A DNA stretch of 5,180 nt from Pseudomonadota bacterium. Its GTDB lineage: Bacteria > Pseudomonadota > Gammaproteobacteria > Burkholderiales > Gallionellaceae. The position numbers were made by a program, and so were the translations under genes. Under the pieces are notes generated by a model. That model was given only the letters and a program-made list of their open reading frames with translations. It was not told the origin of the DNA and did no database searches. Shown piece after piece: positions 1-5,180 of the stretch; positions within the stretch are counted from its first letter, which is position 1; every line of letters starts with the position of its first letter. The DNA lies in the NCBI GenBank assembly GCA_021783525.1, contig JAJXTT010000139.1, forward strand, positions 1-5,180, written 5' to 3'.

Positions 1-1
1 C

Positions 2-868
2 GTCGCACCCGAATGCGAACCCGTCCGCCAGGCGGCAAGCGCAGTCCTTGGGCAGGACATCGCGCAATGGTGGCGCGCGCTCGACGACAGGCAGATATTC
101 CTCAACCCGAATGCGCAATTTGCCATCGCTTATTACCAGGTCGCGACCTGGGCGCGGATCGCTCCGCTACTGCCGGAGACCGGTATGGTCGCCGGATATT
201 CGCTGGGCGAATTGATCGCCTACCACGTTGCCGGTGCGCTTTCCGCGAGCGAGACTTTCAGGCTGGTGCGGGAGCGGGCGCGGCTGATGGATGAAGCAGC
301 CGCCGGTGTCAATGCCGGGGATGGCTGCATGGTGCTATGGCGCGGAAGGGTCTCTCCTGCCGCGTTGGCTGCGCGCGACCGCGCGATCGCCGAACATGGC
401 CTGGATGTCGCCATCAAGCGCCGAAACGGCGAAGAGGTCTACGCCGGGCCCGGCGCAGCGATCACGCGTTTTGTCGCCGACCTGAACGCATTGAATCCGG
501 GGCTGGTGCGGTTGCCCGTCACCGTTCCCGCCCACAGTCACTATCTTGCGCAGGCCGCCGATGCGTTCCGCGACTTCCTCGAGGCAAGTTCCATCGCCGC
601 ACCTCGAACAGCCGTCCTGGGTGCTGTCGATGCGATGCCGGTGCGTTCGCGCGACGCGGCGATCGATGCGCTGTCGCGCCAGATCGCCACGACCATCCGA
701 TGGGACGGGTGCATGGAGGCGCTGGCGGAATCCGGTGTCGACAGAGCGATCGAGCTCGGACCGGGAAACGACCTGGCCAAGCTGGTCGGGGCGGAGCATC
801 CGCAGATCGCCGCACATGCCGTCGGGGATTTCCGCGATTACAGGGCGCTGGCGGATTGGCTGCAGTAG
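2..868 (+). CDS. Malonyl-type acyltransferase (FabD/MdcH-like), 5' end outside window
   Basis: The reading frame is open from the window edge, giving 288 visible residues. An internal ATG at 185 lies just before the active site, so it is not the true start. The fold is that of malonyl-CoA:ACP transacylase, which moves a malonyl group from CoA to an acyl carrier protein through a serine ester. Seen (residues counted from the edge): nucleophile Ser67 in GYSLGE, a Gln at 39 in NPNAQFA, Arg92 25 residues after the serine (the place of the carboxylate-binding Arg117 of E. coli FabD), catalytic His178 in VPAHS, and ELGPG near the end. The Ser-His spacing of 111 is close to 109 in E. coli FabD. About 25-60 N-terminal residues, including the usual GQG motif, are missing. 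It could be FabD itself, the malonate decarboxylase subunit MdcH, or a discrete polyketide-type acyltransferase. The upstream genes, not visible here, would decide. The fold is confident, the exact role is not. Confidence 0.85.
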   Translation, partial: VAPECEPVRQAASAVLGQDIAQWWRALDDRQIFLNPNAQFAIAYYQVATWARIAPLLPETGMVAGYSLGELIAYHVAGALSASETFRLVRERARLMDEAAAGVNAGDGCMVLWRGRVSPAALAARDRAIAEHGLDVAIKRRNGEEVYAGPGAAITRFVADLNALNPGLVRLPVTVPAHSHYLAQAADAFRDFLEASSIAAPRTAVLGAVDAMPVRSRDAAIDALSRQIATTIRWDGCMEALAESGVDRAIELGPGNDLAKLVGAEHPQIAAHAVGDFRDYRALADWLQ

Positions 869-883
869 GGGCGGGGAGATAAT
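856..883 (+). promoter_or_regulatory. Candidate sigma-70 promoter for the TauE/SafE gene
   Basis: A -35-like TTGGCT (856-861, 4 of 6 consensus bases) and a -10-like GATAAT (878-883, 5 of 6) are separated by 16 bases. A start near 890 would give a leader of about 44 bases carrying the hairpin at 901-922. The -35 box lies inside the last codons of the acyltransferase gene. Only the sequence match supports it. Confidence 0.35.
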
Positions 884-900
884 TTTGAGTCGCAGATGAA

Positions 901-922
901 CTGTGCAAGTTCCTCTGCACAG
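901..922 (+). promoter_or_regulatory. Perfect 7-bp hairpin reaching into the TauE/SafE ribosome binding site
   Basis: CTGTGCA (901-907) and TGCACAG (916-922) are perfect reverse complements around an 8-base loop. The right arm ends in the first two bases of the Shine-Dalgarno sequence AGGGAG (921-926), which sits 7 bases before the ATG at 934. In mRNA the folded form could partly hide the ribosome binding site. Alternatively the palindrome could be a protein-binding operator in DNA. There is no T-run after it, so it is not a classical terminator. Confidence 0.45.
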
Positions 923-933
923 GGAGTCAGTCG

Positions 934-1740
934 ATGGTCAGTTGGGAATTCATTCTGCTTTATATTGCGGCCGGCAGCGTTGCCGGGTTTCTGGCCGGGC
1001 TGCTGGGGGTCGGGGGCGGGGTCGTGATCATACCGATCCTGATGTTCATCTTTGCAGCACAGCATTTTCCGGCCGACCATATGATCCATATCGCGGTCGG
1101 CACCTCGCTTGCCAGCATCATGTTCACGTCGGTATCCAGCCTGCGCGTTCATCACGAACACGGGGCGGTCAACTGGCGCATCGTCAAGCACATCACGCCG
1201 GGCATACTGCTGGGCACGCTGATAGGCACCTTTATCGCCGCGAAACTTCCTGCGGGTCTGCTCAAGGGCTTCTTTATCGTGTTCCTGTTCTACGTGGCAA
1301 CGCAGTTGCTGCTCAACATCAGGCCCAAGCCGGCGCGCCAGCTTCCCGGTACCGGCGGCATGGTCGCCGCGGGCGGCGTCATCGGTTTCGTCTCGAGCTT
1401 TGTGGGCATCGGCGGCGGCGCCATGTCCGTACCTTTCATGACCTGGAGCAACGTCAAGATGCACAATGCCATCGGCACTTCGGCCGCGATAGGATTTCCC
1501 ATCGCGGCCGCGGGAACCATGGGCTACGTGCTGAACGGGTGGTCCACCCGTAACCTGCCGGACTGGTGCTTCGGCTTTGTCCATCTTCCTTCCCTGGCCG
1601 GCCTTGTGGTGGCCAGCGTGCTGTTCGCGCCGCTGGGCGCCAGGGCCGCCCATAAGCTGCCGGTGGCAACGCTCAAGAAGATATTCGCTGCCTTGCTTTA
1701 CGTCATCGGTACCAAGATGCTGCTCGGCACGATGCAGTAA
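934..1740 (+). CDS. TauE/SafE family membrane exporter (sulfite/organosulfur or other anion)
   Basis: A 268-residue, strongly hydrophobic inner membrane protein, the normal length for the TauE/SafE (DUF81) family. The family's internal duplication is plain. The first half has GLLGVGGG at about 22-29 with GTS at 56-58, and the second half has FVGIGGG at about 156-162 with GTS at 181-183. Each glycine-rich motif sits in a hydrophobic hairpin, and about eight helices are expected. Family members are linked to export of sulfite, sulfoacetate or other small anions, but substrates are mostly untested and nothing here fixes one; no sulfur-metabolism gene is adjacent. The ATG at 934 is chosen because AGGGAG lies 7 bases upstream and the first helix starts right after it. 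The gene is followed after 19 bases by a small gene on the same strand, likely co-transcribed. The upstream gap of 65 bases contains a promoter-like sequence and a hairpin. Confidence 0.92.
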   Translation: MVSWEFILLYIAAGSVAGFLAGLLGVGGGVVIIPILMFIFAAQHFPADHMIHIAVGTSLASIMFTSVSSLRVHHEHGAVNWRIVKHITPGILLGTLIGTFIAAKLPAGLLKGFFIVFLFYVATQLLLNIRPKPARQLPGTGGMVAAGGVIGFVSSFVGIGGGAMSVPFMTWSNVKMHNAIGTSAAIGFPIAAAGTMGYVLNGWSTRNLPDWCFGFVHLPSLAGLVVASVLFAPLGARAAHKLPVATLKKIFAALLYVIGTKMLLGTMQ

Positions 1741-1759
1741 ATAGTCATCGGGAGGAGCG

Positions 1760-2020
1760 ATGGGCAGGAAAACCGACTATATCGACCTGGCTGCCACGGA
1801 ATATTGGCAGGAGACAGGAAGGGCCGAACTGGATTCAGTGTGGATCGCGGAATTCTTTCAGGATTACGGCGAGCTGAACGATTTTCCCCGGCATAACCTG
1901 GTCGATTTCCATGCATTGGTGCAGAAAGCGCTGACCATCAAGATCGAGAAGGCCGAAAAGCTGGCCCGGTTGCAGCGTGAAAAAAGCGAGCGTTCCGCGA
2001 AGACGCCGCGGAAACCCTGA
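1760..2020 (+). CDS. Small hypothetical protein (86 aa) downstream of TauE/SafE
   Basis: I do not recognise this protein. It begins 19 bases after the TauE/SafE stop and has a strong GGAGGAG (1751-1757) directly before the ATG, so it is probably translated from the same mRNA. There is no signal peptide, membrane segment or cysteine pair, so a cytoplasmic location is inferred. The first ~50 residues are mixed and acidic-aromatic (Tyr, Trp, Phe in EYWQE, VWIAEFFQDYGE). Residues ~50-75 look like one amphipathic charged helix rich in Lys, Glu, Ala and Leu, possibly a coiled coil. The last ~15 residues are basic (Lys, Arg, Pro), which could suit nucleic-acid or membrane-surface contact. The ribosome binding site and tight spacing make it a real gene. 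Function is unknown. Confidence 0.75.
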   Translation: MGRKTDYIDLAATEYWQETGRAELDSVWIAEFFQDYGELNDFPRHNLVDFHALVQKALTIKIEKAEKLARLQREKSERSAKTPRKP

Positions 2021-2081
2021 TCGGCAACTCATGTTCGAACCGGGCCGGGAATCCGCTCTCGTCGACCATGCAGTATTCTCT

Positions 2082-2123
2082 TCGTATCGGGCGTCAATCA
2101 TTGTAAAGTGCGAGTCGTATCGG
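2082..2123. repeat. 9-bp direct repeat 33 bp apart upstream of the ABC operon
   Basis: TCGTATCGG occurs at 2082-2090 and again at 2115-2123. The offset of 33 bases is about three helical turns, so both copies would face the same side of the DNA. A GCGTC follows each copy (2091-2095 and 2134-2138), at different distances. It lies 46-87 bases before the ATPase start, where an operator would be expected. No regulator is identified and chance is possible. Confidence 0.35.
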
Positions 2124-2168
2124 CGCGTTTCAGGCGTCGAATAGCCTTACTACAGAGATGGCCCGCGT

Positions 2169-3056
2169 ATGACTTCTCCCATCATCATTGCCACAGATCT
2201 GGTCAAGCAATACCCCGGCGTCCGGGCCGTGGACGGGATCGACCTGTCCATCCCGAAGGGGATCTGCTTTGGTTTGCTCGGCCCCAACGGGGCAGGCAAG
2301 ACCACGACCATCGAGATACTGGAAGGCATCCATCTCCCGACCAGCGGCTCAGTGCTGTACAAAGGCGAGCCGCTGGGCACGCGTTATCGCGAAGAGGTGG
2401 GCATCCAGTTCCAGCACACGGCGCTGCAGGAGTTCCTGACCGTGCGCGAGACGCTGGAATTGTTCGAGCAGCTCTATCAGCAAACCATGCCCATACCCGA
2501 GTTGATCGAACTGTGTTCGCTGGCGGACATCCTGGAGCGCGACACGCGCAAGATCTCCGGCGGCCAGCGCCAGCGCCTTTTGCTCGCGTTGGCTCTGATC
2601 AACGATCCGGACCTGATCTTCCTGGACGAGCCCACGACCGGGCTGGATCCGCAGGCCAGGCGCAACTTCTGGGAACTGGTCAAACTGGTGAAGTCCCGTG
2701 CGAAGACCATCGTGCTGACCACGCACTATATGGAAGAGGCGTATGCACTGTGCGACGAGATCGCCATCATGGACAAGGGGCGGATCGTCTCCCGGGGCAC
2801 TCCGGCACAATTGCTGTCCGAGCATTTTGGCGATGTGGTGCTGCAGATACCGAACGCCGATTCGGGAGACAGGCTCGGCGAACTGGGGCTGAATGCGGTG
2901 CAGGCGGGAGATATGCTGGAGATCAGGACCAATCGCCTGCACCATACCCTGCAGCAGCTGATGGAGAATGGCATCAATCTGGATCGCTTGCGCATTCGCG
3001 CCTGGACCCTGGAAGACCTGTTCATCAATGTGACCGGAAAGAAGCTCAGTACATGA
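2169..3056 (+). CDS. ABC-2 type transporter ATP-binding protein
   Basis: A 295-residue cytoplasmic ATPase that would energise the permease encoded next. All nucleotide-binding motifs are present and in order: Walker A GPNGAGKTT (38-46), Q-loop around GIQFQ (78-82), signature SGGQR (130-134), Walker B LIFLDE (149-154) with catalytic Glu154, D-loop GLDP (158-161), and switch His186 in TTHYMEEA. After the core comes a ~75-residue C-terminal extension ending in LEDLFINVTGK, the usual finish of the DrrA/NodI/CcmA-like subfamily that pairs with ABC-2 exporters. The start is fixed: an in-frame TAG at 2142-2144 precedes it, and 2169 is the only ATG between that stop and the conserved core. The ribosome binding site is poor (GAG at 2155-2157, 11 bases away), suggesting modest translation. 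The stop overlaps the permease start as ATGA. The transported substrate (drug, lipid, polysaccharide or other) cannot be told from this sequence. Confidence 0.95.
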   Translation: MTSPIIIATDLVKQYPGVRAVDGIDLSIPKGICFGLLGPNGAGKTTTIEILEGIHLPTSGSVLYKGEPLGTRYREEVGIQFQHTALQEFLTVRETLELFEQLYQQTMPIPELIELCSLADILERDTRKISGGQRQRLLLALALINDPDLIFLDEPTTGLDPQARRNFWELVKLVKSRAKTIVLTTHYMEEAYALCDEIAIMDKGRIVSRGTPAQLLSEHFGDVVLQIPNADSGDRLGELGLNAVQAGDMLEIRTNRLHHTLQQLMENGINLDRLRIRAWTLEDLFINVTGKKLST

Positions 3057-4060
3057 AGAAATTCCTGGCCGTATTGCACGCCCGCAACATGGAGTTCCTG
3101 CGCGATCGCTCCGCATTGGCGTGGAACCTCGCGATGCCGTTCATGCTGGTGATCGGGCTGGCGTTCACTTTTTCCGGCAGCAACAAGGAGATCTACAAGA
3201 TCGGCGTCGTGGGCGGCAACGAAAAGTTGCACAGCGCCGCGCCCACGCTGCAATCGACAAAATACATCCAGTTCATTCCGTACGATGACCTCGATGCGGC
3301 CATCGGCAAGGTGAAGCATCATCAGATGGACATGCTGATCGATGTCAGCAGCGCGCCGAAATACTGGATCAATTCAAGTTCGCCCAATGGCTACCTGCTG
3401 GAACGCATCATCTGGGGCGCCGAAGGAAAGCGATTCGAAAGGCAGACTGTCGAAGGCGCCGAGATACGCTATGTCGACTGGTTCCTGCCCGGCATCCTGG
3501 GCATGAACATGATGTTCGCCTGCCTTTTCGGCGTGGGCTTCGTGATCGTACGCTACCGCAAGAACGGCTTCCTGAAACGCCTGAAGGCGACGCCGCTGGG
3601 AGCTTTCCAGTTCCTGTTTGCCCAGCTGGTCTCGCGTTTGCTGTTGATCATGGTCATCACCGCGATCGTGTACGCCGGATGCAATCTCTTCATCGGATTC
3701 AACATGCAGGGATCCTATTGGACGCTGCTATTCGTGACGGCGCTGGGGGCGATGAGCATGATCTCCATCGGCTTGCTGATCGCGGCACATACTGCCAGCG
3801 AGGAACTGGCCGGCGGCATGCTCAATATCGTGACCTGGCCGATGATGCTGTTGTCAGGCGCCTGGTTCTCACTGGAAGGCGCGCAAGTCTGGGTGCAAAA
3901 GGTGGCGCTGGTCTTTCCGTTGACTCACCTGATTTCAGCAACACGCGCAATCATGAACGAAGGCGCCACGCTATCCCAGGTGATGCCTCATGTCTGGGTG
4001 CTCGCGCTGACGAGCGCGATCTTCATCGCGATCGGTGCGTATGTATTCAAATGGGAATGA
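3053..4060 (+). CDS. ABC-2 type transporter permease
   Basis: A 335-residue inner membrane subunit. The ATG at 3053 overlaps the ATPase stop (ATGA), and GGAAAG (3036-3041) inside the ATPase gene serves as ribosome binding site. The same frame stays open back to 2108, but that upstream part lies over the ATPase coding sequence and is not translated protein. Topology inferred from hydrophobicity: one helix at about 23-41, a ~100-residue soluble domain (about 43-142, probably periplasmic), then a block of about five helices from 143 to the end. The ABC-2 coupling region RYRKNGFLKRLKATPLG (167-183) contacts the ATPase. The family's late motif, a P-x-x-x-L-S-G-x-W-F segment (263-272) followed by FPLTHLISATRAIM (288-301), is clear. 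The single helix, ectodomain and helix block match the half-transporter architecture of YhhJ/YbhR-type exporters. The complex would be a 2+2 assembly with the upstream ATPase. The substrate is unknown. Confidence 0.93.
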   Translation: MKKFLAVLHARNMEFLRDRSALAWNLAMPFMLVIGLAFTFSGSNKEIYKIGVVGGNEKLHSAAPTLQSTKYIQFIPYDDLDAAIGKVKHHQMDMLIDVSSAPKYWINSSSPNGYLLERIIWGAEGKRFERQTVEGAEIRYVDWFLPGILGMNMMFACLFGVGFVIVRYRKNGFLKRLKATPLGAFQFLFAQLVSRLLLIMVITAIVYAGCNLFIGFNMQGSYWTLLFVTALGAMSMISIGLLIAAHTASEELAGGMLNIVTWPMMLLSGAWFSLEGAQVWVQKVALVFPLTHLISATRAIMNEGATLSQVMPHVWVLALTSAIFIAIGAYVFKWE

Positions 4061-4075
4061 CTTCGGGGCAATGAC

Positions 4076-4107
4076 AGGACAGCGCCGGCAAATCGCCGCC
4101 TGTTCCT
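4076..4107. terminator. Possible bidirectional hairpin between converging genes
   Basis: Between the permease stop (4058-4060) and the cytochrome stop codon (4106-4108, minus strand) lies an imperfect hairpin. The inner stem is CGGC (4086-4089) with GCCG (4095-4098) around AAATC. The outer pairs are AGGA/TCCT and CAG/CTG, with small bulges. Neither strand has a proper U-tract after it, so intrinsic termination would be weak. The call rests on position and pairing only. Confidence 0.3.
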
Positions 4108-4456
4108 ACCTGGCCAGACTCAATACGAACTGGACCAGTTCCCTGATGTCGGCATCTTTTACCGCTGGAGCGTTTCCGGGCATGGGTACAGAGCCCCAAT
4201 TGCCCGAGCCGCCCCGGGAGACTTTCATGAACAGTCCTTCCTGCAAGGGATATTCAGTTCCCTTGTAGGTATAAGTGGTCGCGTTCCTGTATTTCTTTGA
4301 TACATCCATCCAGGCCGGCCCGACAATCTTCTTGTCGACCGAGTGACAGGCGACACAGTTGTTCTTCCTGGCCAGCGGAGGCATGTCGGTTGCTACTGCA
4401 TTTCCTGCAATAGCCATTCCCGCCACGGTCAGGCCTGCGATCATCATCGATTTCAT
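4106..4456 (-). CDS. Periplasmic monohaem class I cytochrome c (c551/c552-like)
   Basis: A 116-residue precursor of a small soluble electron carrier. Residues 1-22 form a Sec signal peptide (hydrophobic core and AVA before the likely cut at 22/23), giving a mature protein of about 94 residues. Haem attaches at CVACH (Cys34, Cys37, proximal His38). The distal ligand is Met92 in WGSVPMPGN, and the GGSGNWG stretch just before it is typical of the c551/c552 family. His-to-Met spacing is 54 residues, about nine more than in Pseudomonas c551. The extra part is a Tyr/Lys-rich segment around TYTYKGTEYPL (61-71), which I recall as usual in a beta-proteobacterial subgroup. The likely role is passing electrons in the periplasm between a cytochrome complex and a terminal oxidase or reductase; the partner is unknown. 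The start is supported by GGGGA (4461-4465) a few bases upstream. The gene stands alone and converges on the permease gene, so it is not part of the ABC operon. Confidence 0.94.
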   Translation of the reverse strand: MKSMMIAGLTVAGMAIAGNAVATDMPPLARKNNCVACHSVDKKIVGPAWMDVSKKYRNATTYTYKGTEYPLQEGLFMKVSRGGSGNWGSVPMPGNAPAVKDADIRELVQFVLSLAR

Positions 4457-4790
4457 ACTTTCCCCATTTTTTGAATATTGACCGTTATTTCATGTTCTTT
4501 TTATATGCCCGGGTGGCCGGGCGTTCCCGCCGGGCGGCGAACTTCCCACAGGTCGACAGGGAAGTCAAGCATGATGCAACGCCATGTTCGGCGCCGGATT
4601 TCATCCGGATTCCGGCCCTGTCATTCGATGCAGGATATCGGGATATGTCATCAGGCCGGCAAGGCGATCGGGCGCAATCGCGCAACTTGCGTTGGCGTAC
4701 AATTGCGGCAATGGCACTGCCGGAATCATGTGTGTTCCGCAGTCGAATATGACAGGAACCGGAATTTAATCGCATAAGGATGAACAGCTT
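4457..4790. other. 334-base intergenic region with several short palindromes, no convincing gene
   Basis: This lies between the divergent cytochrome and acidic-protein genes. Open frames exist on both strands (for example 4471-4752 plus, 4485-5012 minus), but they lack ribosome binding sites and recognisable protein character. Seen: the palindrome 4507-4522; CCGGAT-TTC-ATCCGG (4594-4608) followed by another ATTCCGG; CGCAA-C-TTGCG (4681-4691); TTGC-G-GCAA (4703-4711). A -10-like TACAAT (4698-4703) has no matching -35. It probably holds promoters for both flanking genes. No tRNA or known riboswitch was recognised. Confidence 0.5.
4500..4528 (-). promoter_or_regulatory. Candidate cytochrome c promoter with palindromic spacer
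   Basis: Read on the minus strand, TATAAA (4505-4500, 5 of 6 consensus bases) would be a -10 box about 44 bases ahead of the cytochrome start. The hexamer one 17-base spacer upstream (4528-4523, GGGAAC) is a poor -35, so an activator may be needed if this promoter is real. The spacer coincides with the palindrome GCCCGG-GTGG-CCGGGC (4507-4522), a possible operator. Confidence 0.28.
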
Positions 4791-5036
4791 ATGACAGCAG
4801 ACAATCAAGATATGCAAACCGAACCGCCGCTTATCGGGCAGACATATGTCTCGCGCGCCACGCCGGATCTGGTGGTCTATGTCGTGGATGTGGTTGACTC
4901 GGATCCGGATGAAGATTTCGCCTTCATCGTCGAAGGTTGCGACCCCGCTTACAAGGACGACACCAGAAACGCCGACGGATACGAGATCACTTCCGACGTG
5001 TGGGCCAGGCACGATTTCGCGCTTGTAACCGAATAG
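4791..5036 (+). CDS. Small, very acidic hypothetical protein (81 aa)
   Basis: I do not recognise this protein. The start is supported by AAGGA (4776-4780) 10 bases upstream of the ATG. It holds about 19 Asp/Glu against 4 Lys/Arg, with a dense acidic patch VDSDPDED at about 35-42. There is no signal peptide or membrane helix, and only one cysteine (about residue 50). Alternating hydrophobic stretches (LVVYVVDVV, FAFIVEG, DFALV) with short polar turns suggest a compact all-beta domain, perhaps a small barrel. That is inference from pattern only. The strong negative charge could suit binding of basic partners or DNA mimicry, also speculation. It stands alone: a long non-coding stretch lies upstream and the YceI-like gene converges downstream after 33 bases. 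An overlapping minus-strand frame (4485-5012) is judged a shadow. The gene call is good, the function unknown. Confidence 0.72.
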   Translation: MTADNQDMQTEPPLIGQTYVSRATPDLVVYVVDVVDSDPDEDFAFIVEGCDPAYKDDTRNADGYEITSDVWARHDFALVTE

Positions 5037-5042
5037 CGTTTG

Positions 5043-5066
5043 CCCGGGGCGGACCCGGGATGCCCC
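5043..5066. terminator. GC-rich hairpin between converging stop codons
   Basis: CCCGGG (5043-5048) and CCCGGG (5054-5059) pair around GCGGA. An alternative fold pairs GGGGC (5046-5050) with GCCCC (5062-5066). It occupies the 33-base gap between the acidic-protein stop and the YceI-like stop, the usual place for a shared terminator. Neither strand shows a T-run, so it may only stall polymerase or protect 3' ends. Confidence 0.4.
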
Positions 5067-5069
5067 TGG

Positions 5070-5180
5070 TCAGTCCTTGTCGGCCTCAATCGGGGAATAA
5101 AGCCTGATTTCGTCACCGACCATGGGCACGAATTTCGCCATGCCGAACTGGGTGCGCGAGATGGTGGCGGAGACGTCTGC
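5070..5180 (-). CDS. YceI family protein, C-terminal fragment at window edge
   Basis: On the minus strand the frame runs from the window edge through 36 residues to a TGA at 5072-5070. The visible end contains ISRTQFGM, then VPMVGDEIRL and a final IEADKD. This matches the last two strands of YceI-like proteins, where an R-x-x-F-G-M stretch is followed by a V-G-D-x-(I/V)-x-L strand and a closing (I/V)-E-A. The family has a lipocalin-like barrel, usually periplasmic, and binds isoprenoid or other amphiphilic molecules. The signal peptide and most of the barrel lie outside the window, so length and location cannot be checked. It converges with the small acidic-protein gene. Confidence 0.8.
   Translation of the reverse strand, partial: ADVSATISRTQFGMAKFVPMVGDEIRLYSPIEADKD

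Noticed and set aside
838..1653. 271-codon open frame on the minus strand opposite TauE/SafE
   Set aside because: Its product is a low-complexity charged sequence typical of antisense shadows, while the plus strand has a full family match.
2108..3052. Long open upstream extension of the permease frame (about 315 codons)
   Set aside because: It overlaps the whole ATPase gene in another frame, has no recognisable domain and is rich in Arg, Gly and Pro as expected of an out-of-frame GC-rich reading. The ATGA overlap and permease N-terminus place the start at 3053.
2349..3116. 255-codon minus-strand open frame opposite the ABC ATPase
   Set aside because: Antisense shadow of a confidently identified gene; no domain and no conserved motif seen.
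4507..4522. GC palindrome considered as an intrinsic terminator
   Set aside because: The T-rich stretch is before it on the plus strand, and on the minus strand it is followed by A-rich sequence, so neither direction gives a stem followed by a U-tract.
4471..4752. 93-codon plus-strand open frame in the intergenic region
   Set aside because: No ribosome binding site, no hydrophobic pattern of a folded protein, and it overlaps another equally long open frame (4478-4777).
4485..5012. 175-codon minus-strand open frame covering the intergenic region and the acidic protein gene
   Set aside because: Its start has no clear ribosome binding site, its composition changes along the length, and the plus-strand gene at 4791 has a good ribosome binding site and protein-like pattern.
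1..5180. CRISPR array, insertion sequence, toxin-antitoxin or phage module
   Set aside because: No regularly spaced repeats, transposase or integrase motifs, terminal inverted repeats or phage genes were seen. The two small unknown proteins are not adjacent to each other as a toxin-antitoxin pair would be.

Overview
The window looks like ordinary chromosome from a Gram-negative proteobacterium, most likely a beta-proteobacterium. GC content is moderately high, clear Shine-Dalgarno sequences precede most genes, and there is a Sec-exported class I cytochrome c of a type familiar from beta-proteobacteria, plus a YceI-type protein. The taxonomic placement is inference from gene style, not from a marker gene. 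I see no insertion sequence, integrase, CRISPR array, tRNA or rRNA.

Layout. (1) Positions 2-868, plus strand: the C-terminal ~288 residues of a malonyl-type acyltransferase (FabD/MdcH fold) that begins outside the window. (2) 934-1740 and 1760-2020, plus strand: an eight-helix TauE/SafE family exporter followed 19 bases later by a small unrecognised 86-residue protein, probably one transcription unit. A promoter-like sequence and a perfect hairpin that reaches into the exporter's ribosome binding site lie just upstream. (3) 2169-3056 and 3053-4060, plus strand: a two-gene ABC-2 exporter (ATPase and permease) translationally coupled through an ATGA overlap. (4) 4106-4456, minus strand: a periplasmic monohaem cytochrome c converging on the permease gene. 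(5) 4457-4790: a 334-base intergenic stretch rich in short GC palindromes. (6) 4791-5036, plus strand: an 81-residue, strikingly acidic protein of unknown function. (7) 5070-5180, minus strand: the C-terminal 36 residues of a YceI-like protein, identified by reading the edge of the window on the reverse strand.

The genes do not form one obvious pathway. The coherent units are the ABC exporter pair and the exporter/small-protein pair. I found no convincing new multi-gene system. The items most worth a second look are the two small unknown proteins, the hairpin at the TauE/SafE start, the palindrome that fills the spacer of the candidate cytochrome promoter, and a 9-base direct repeat ahead of the ABC operon.
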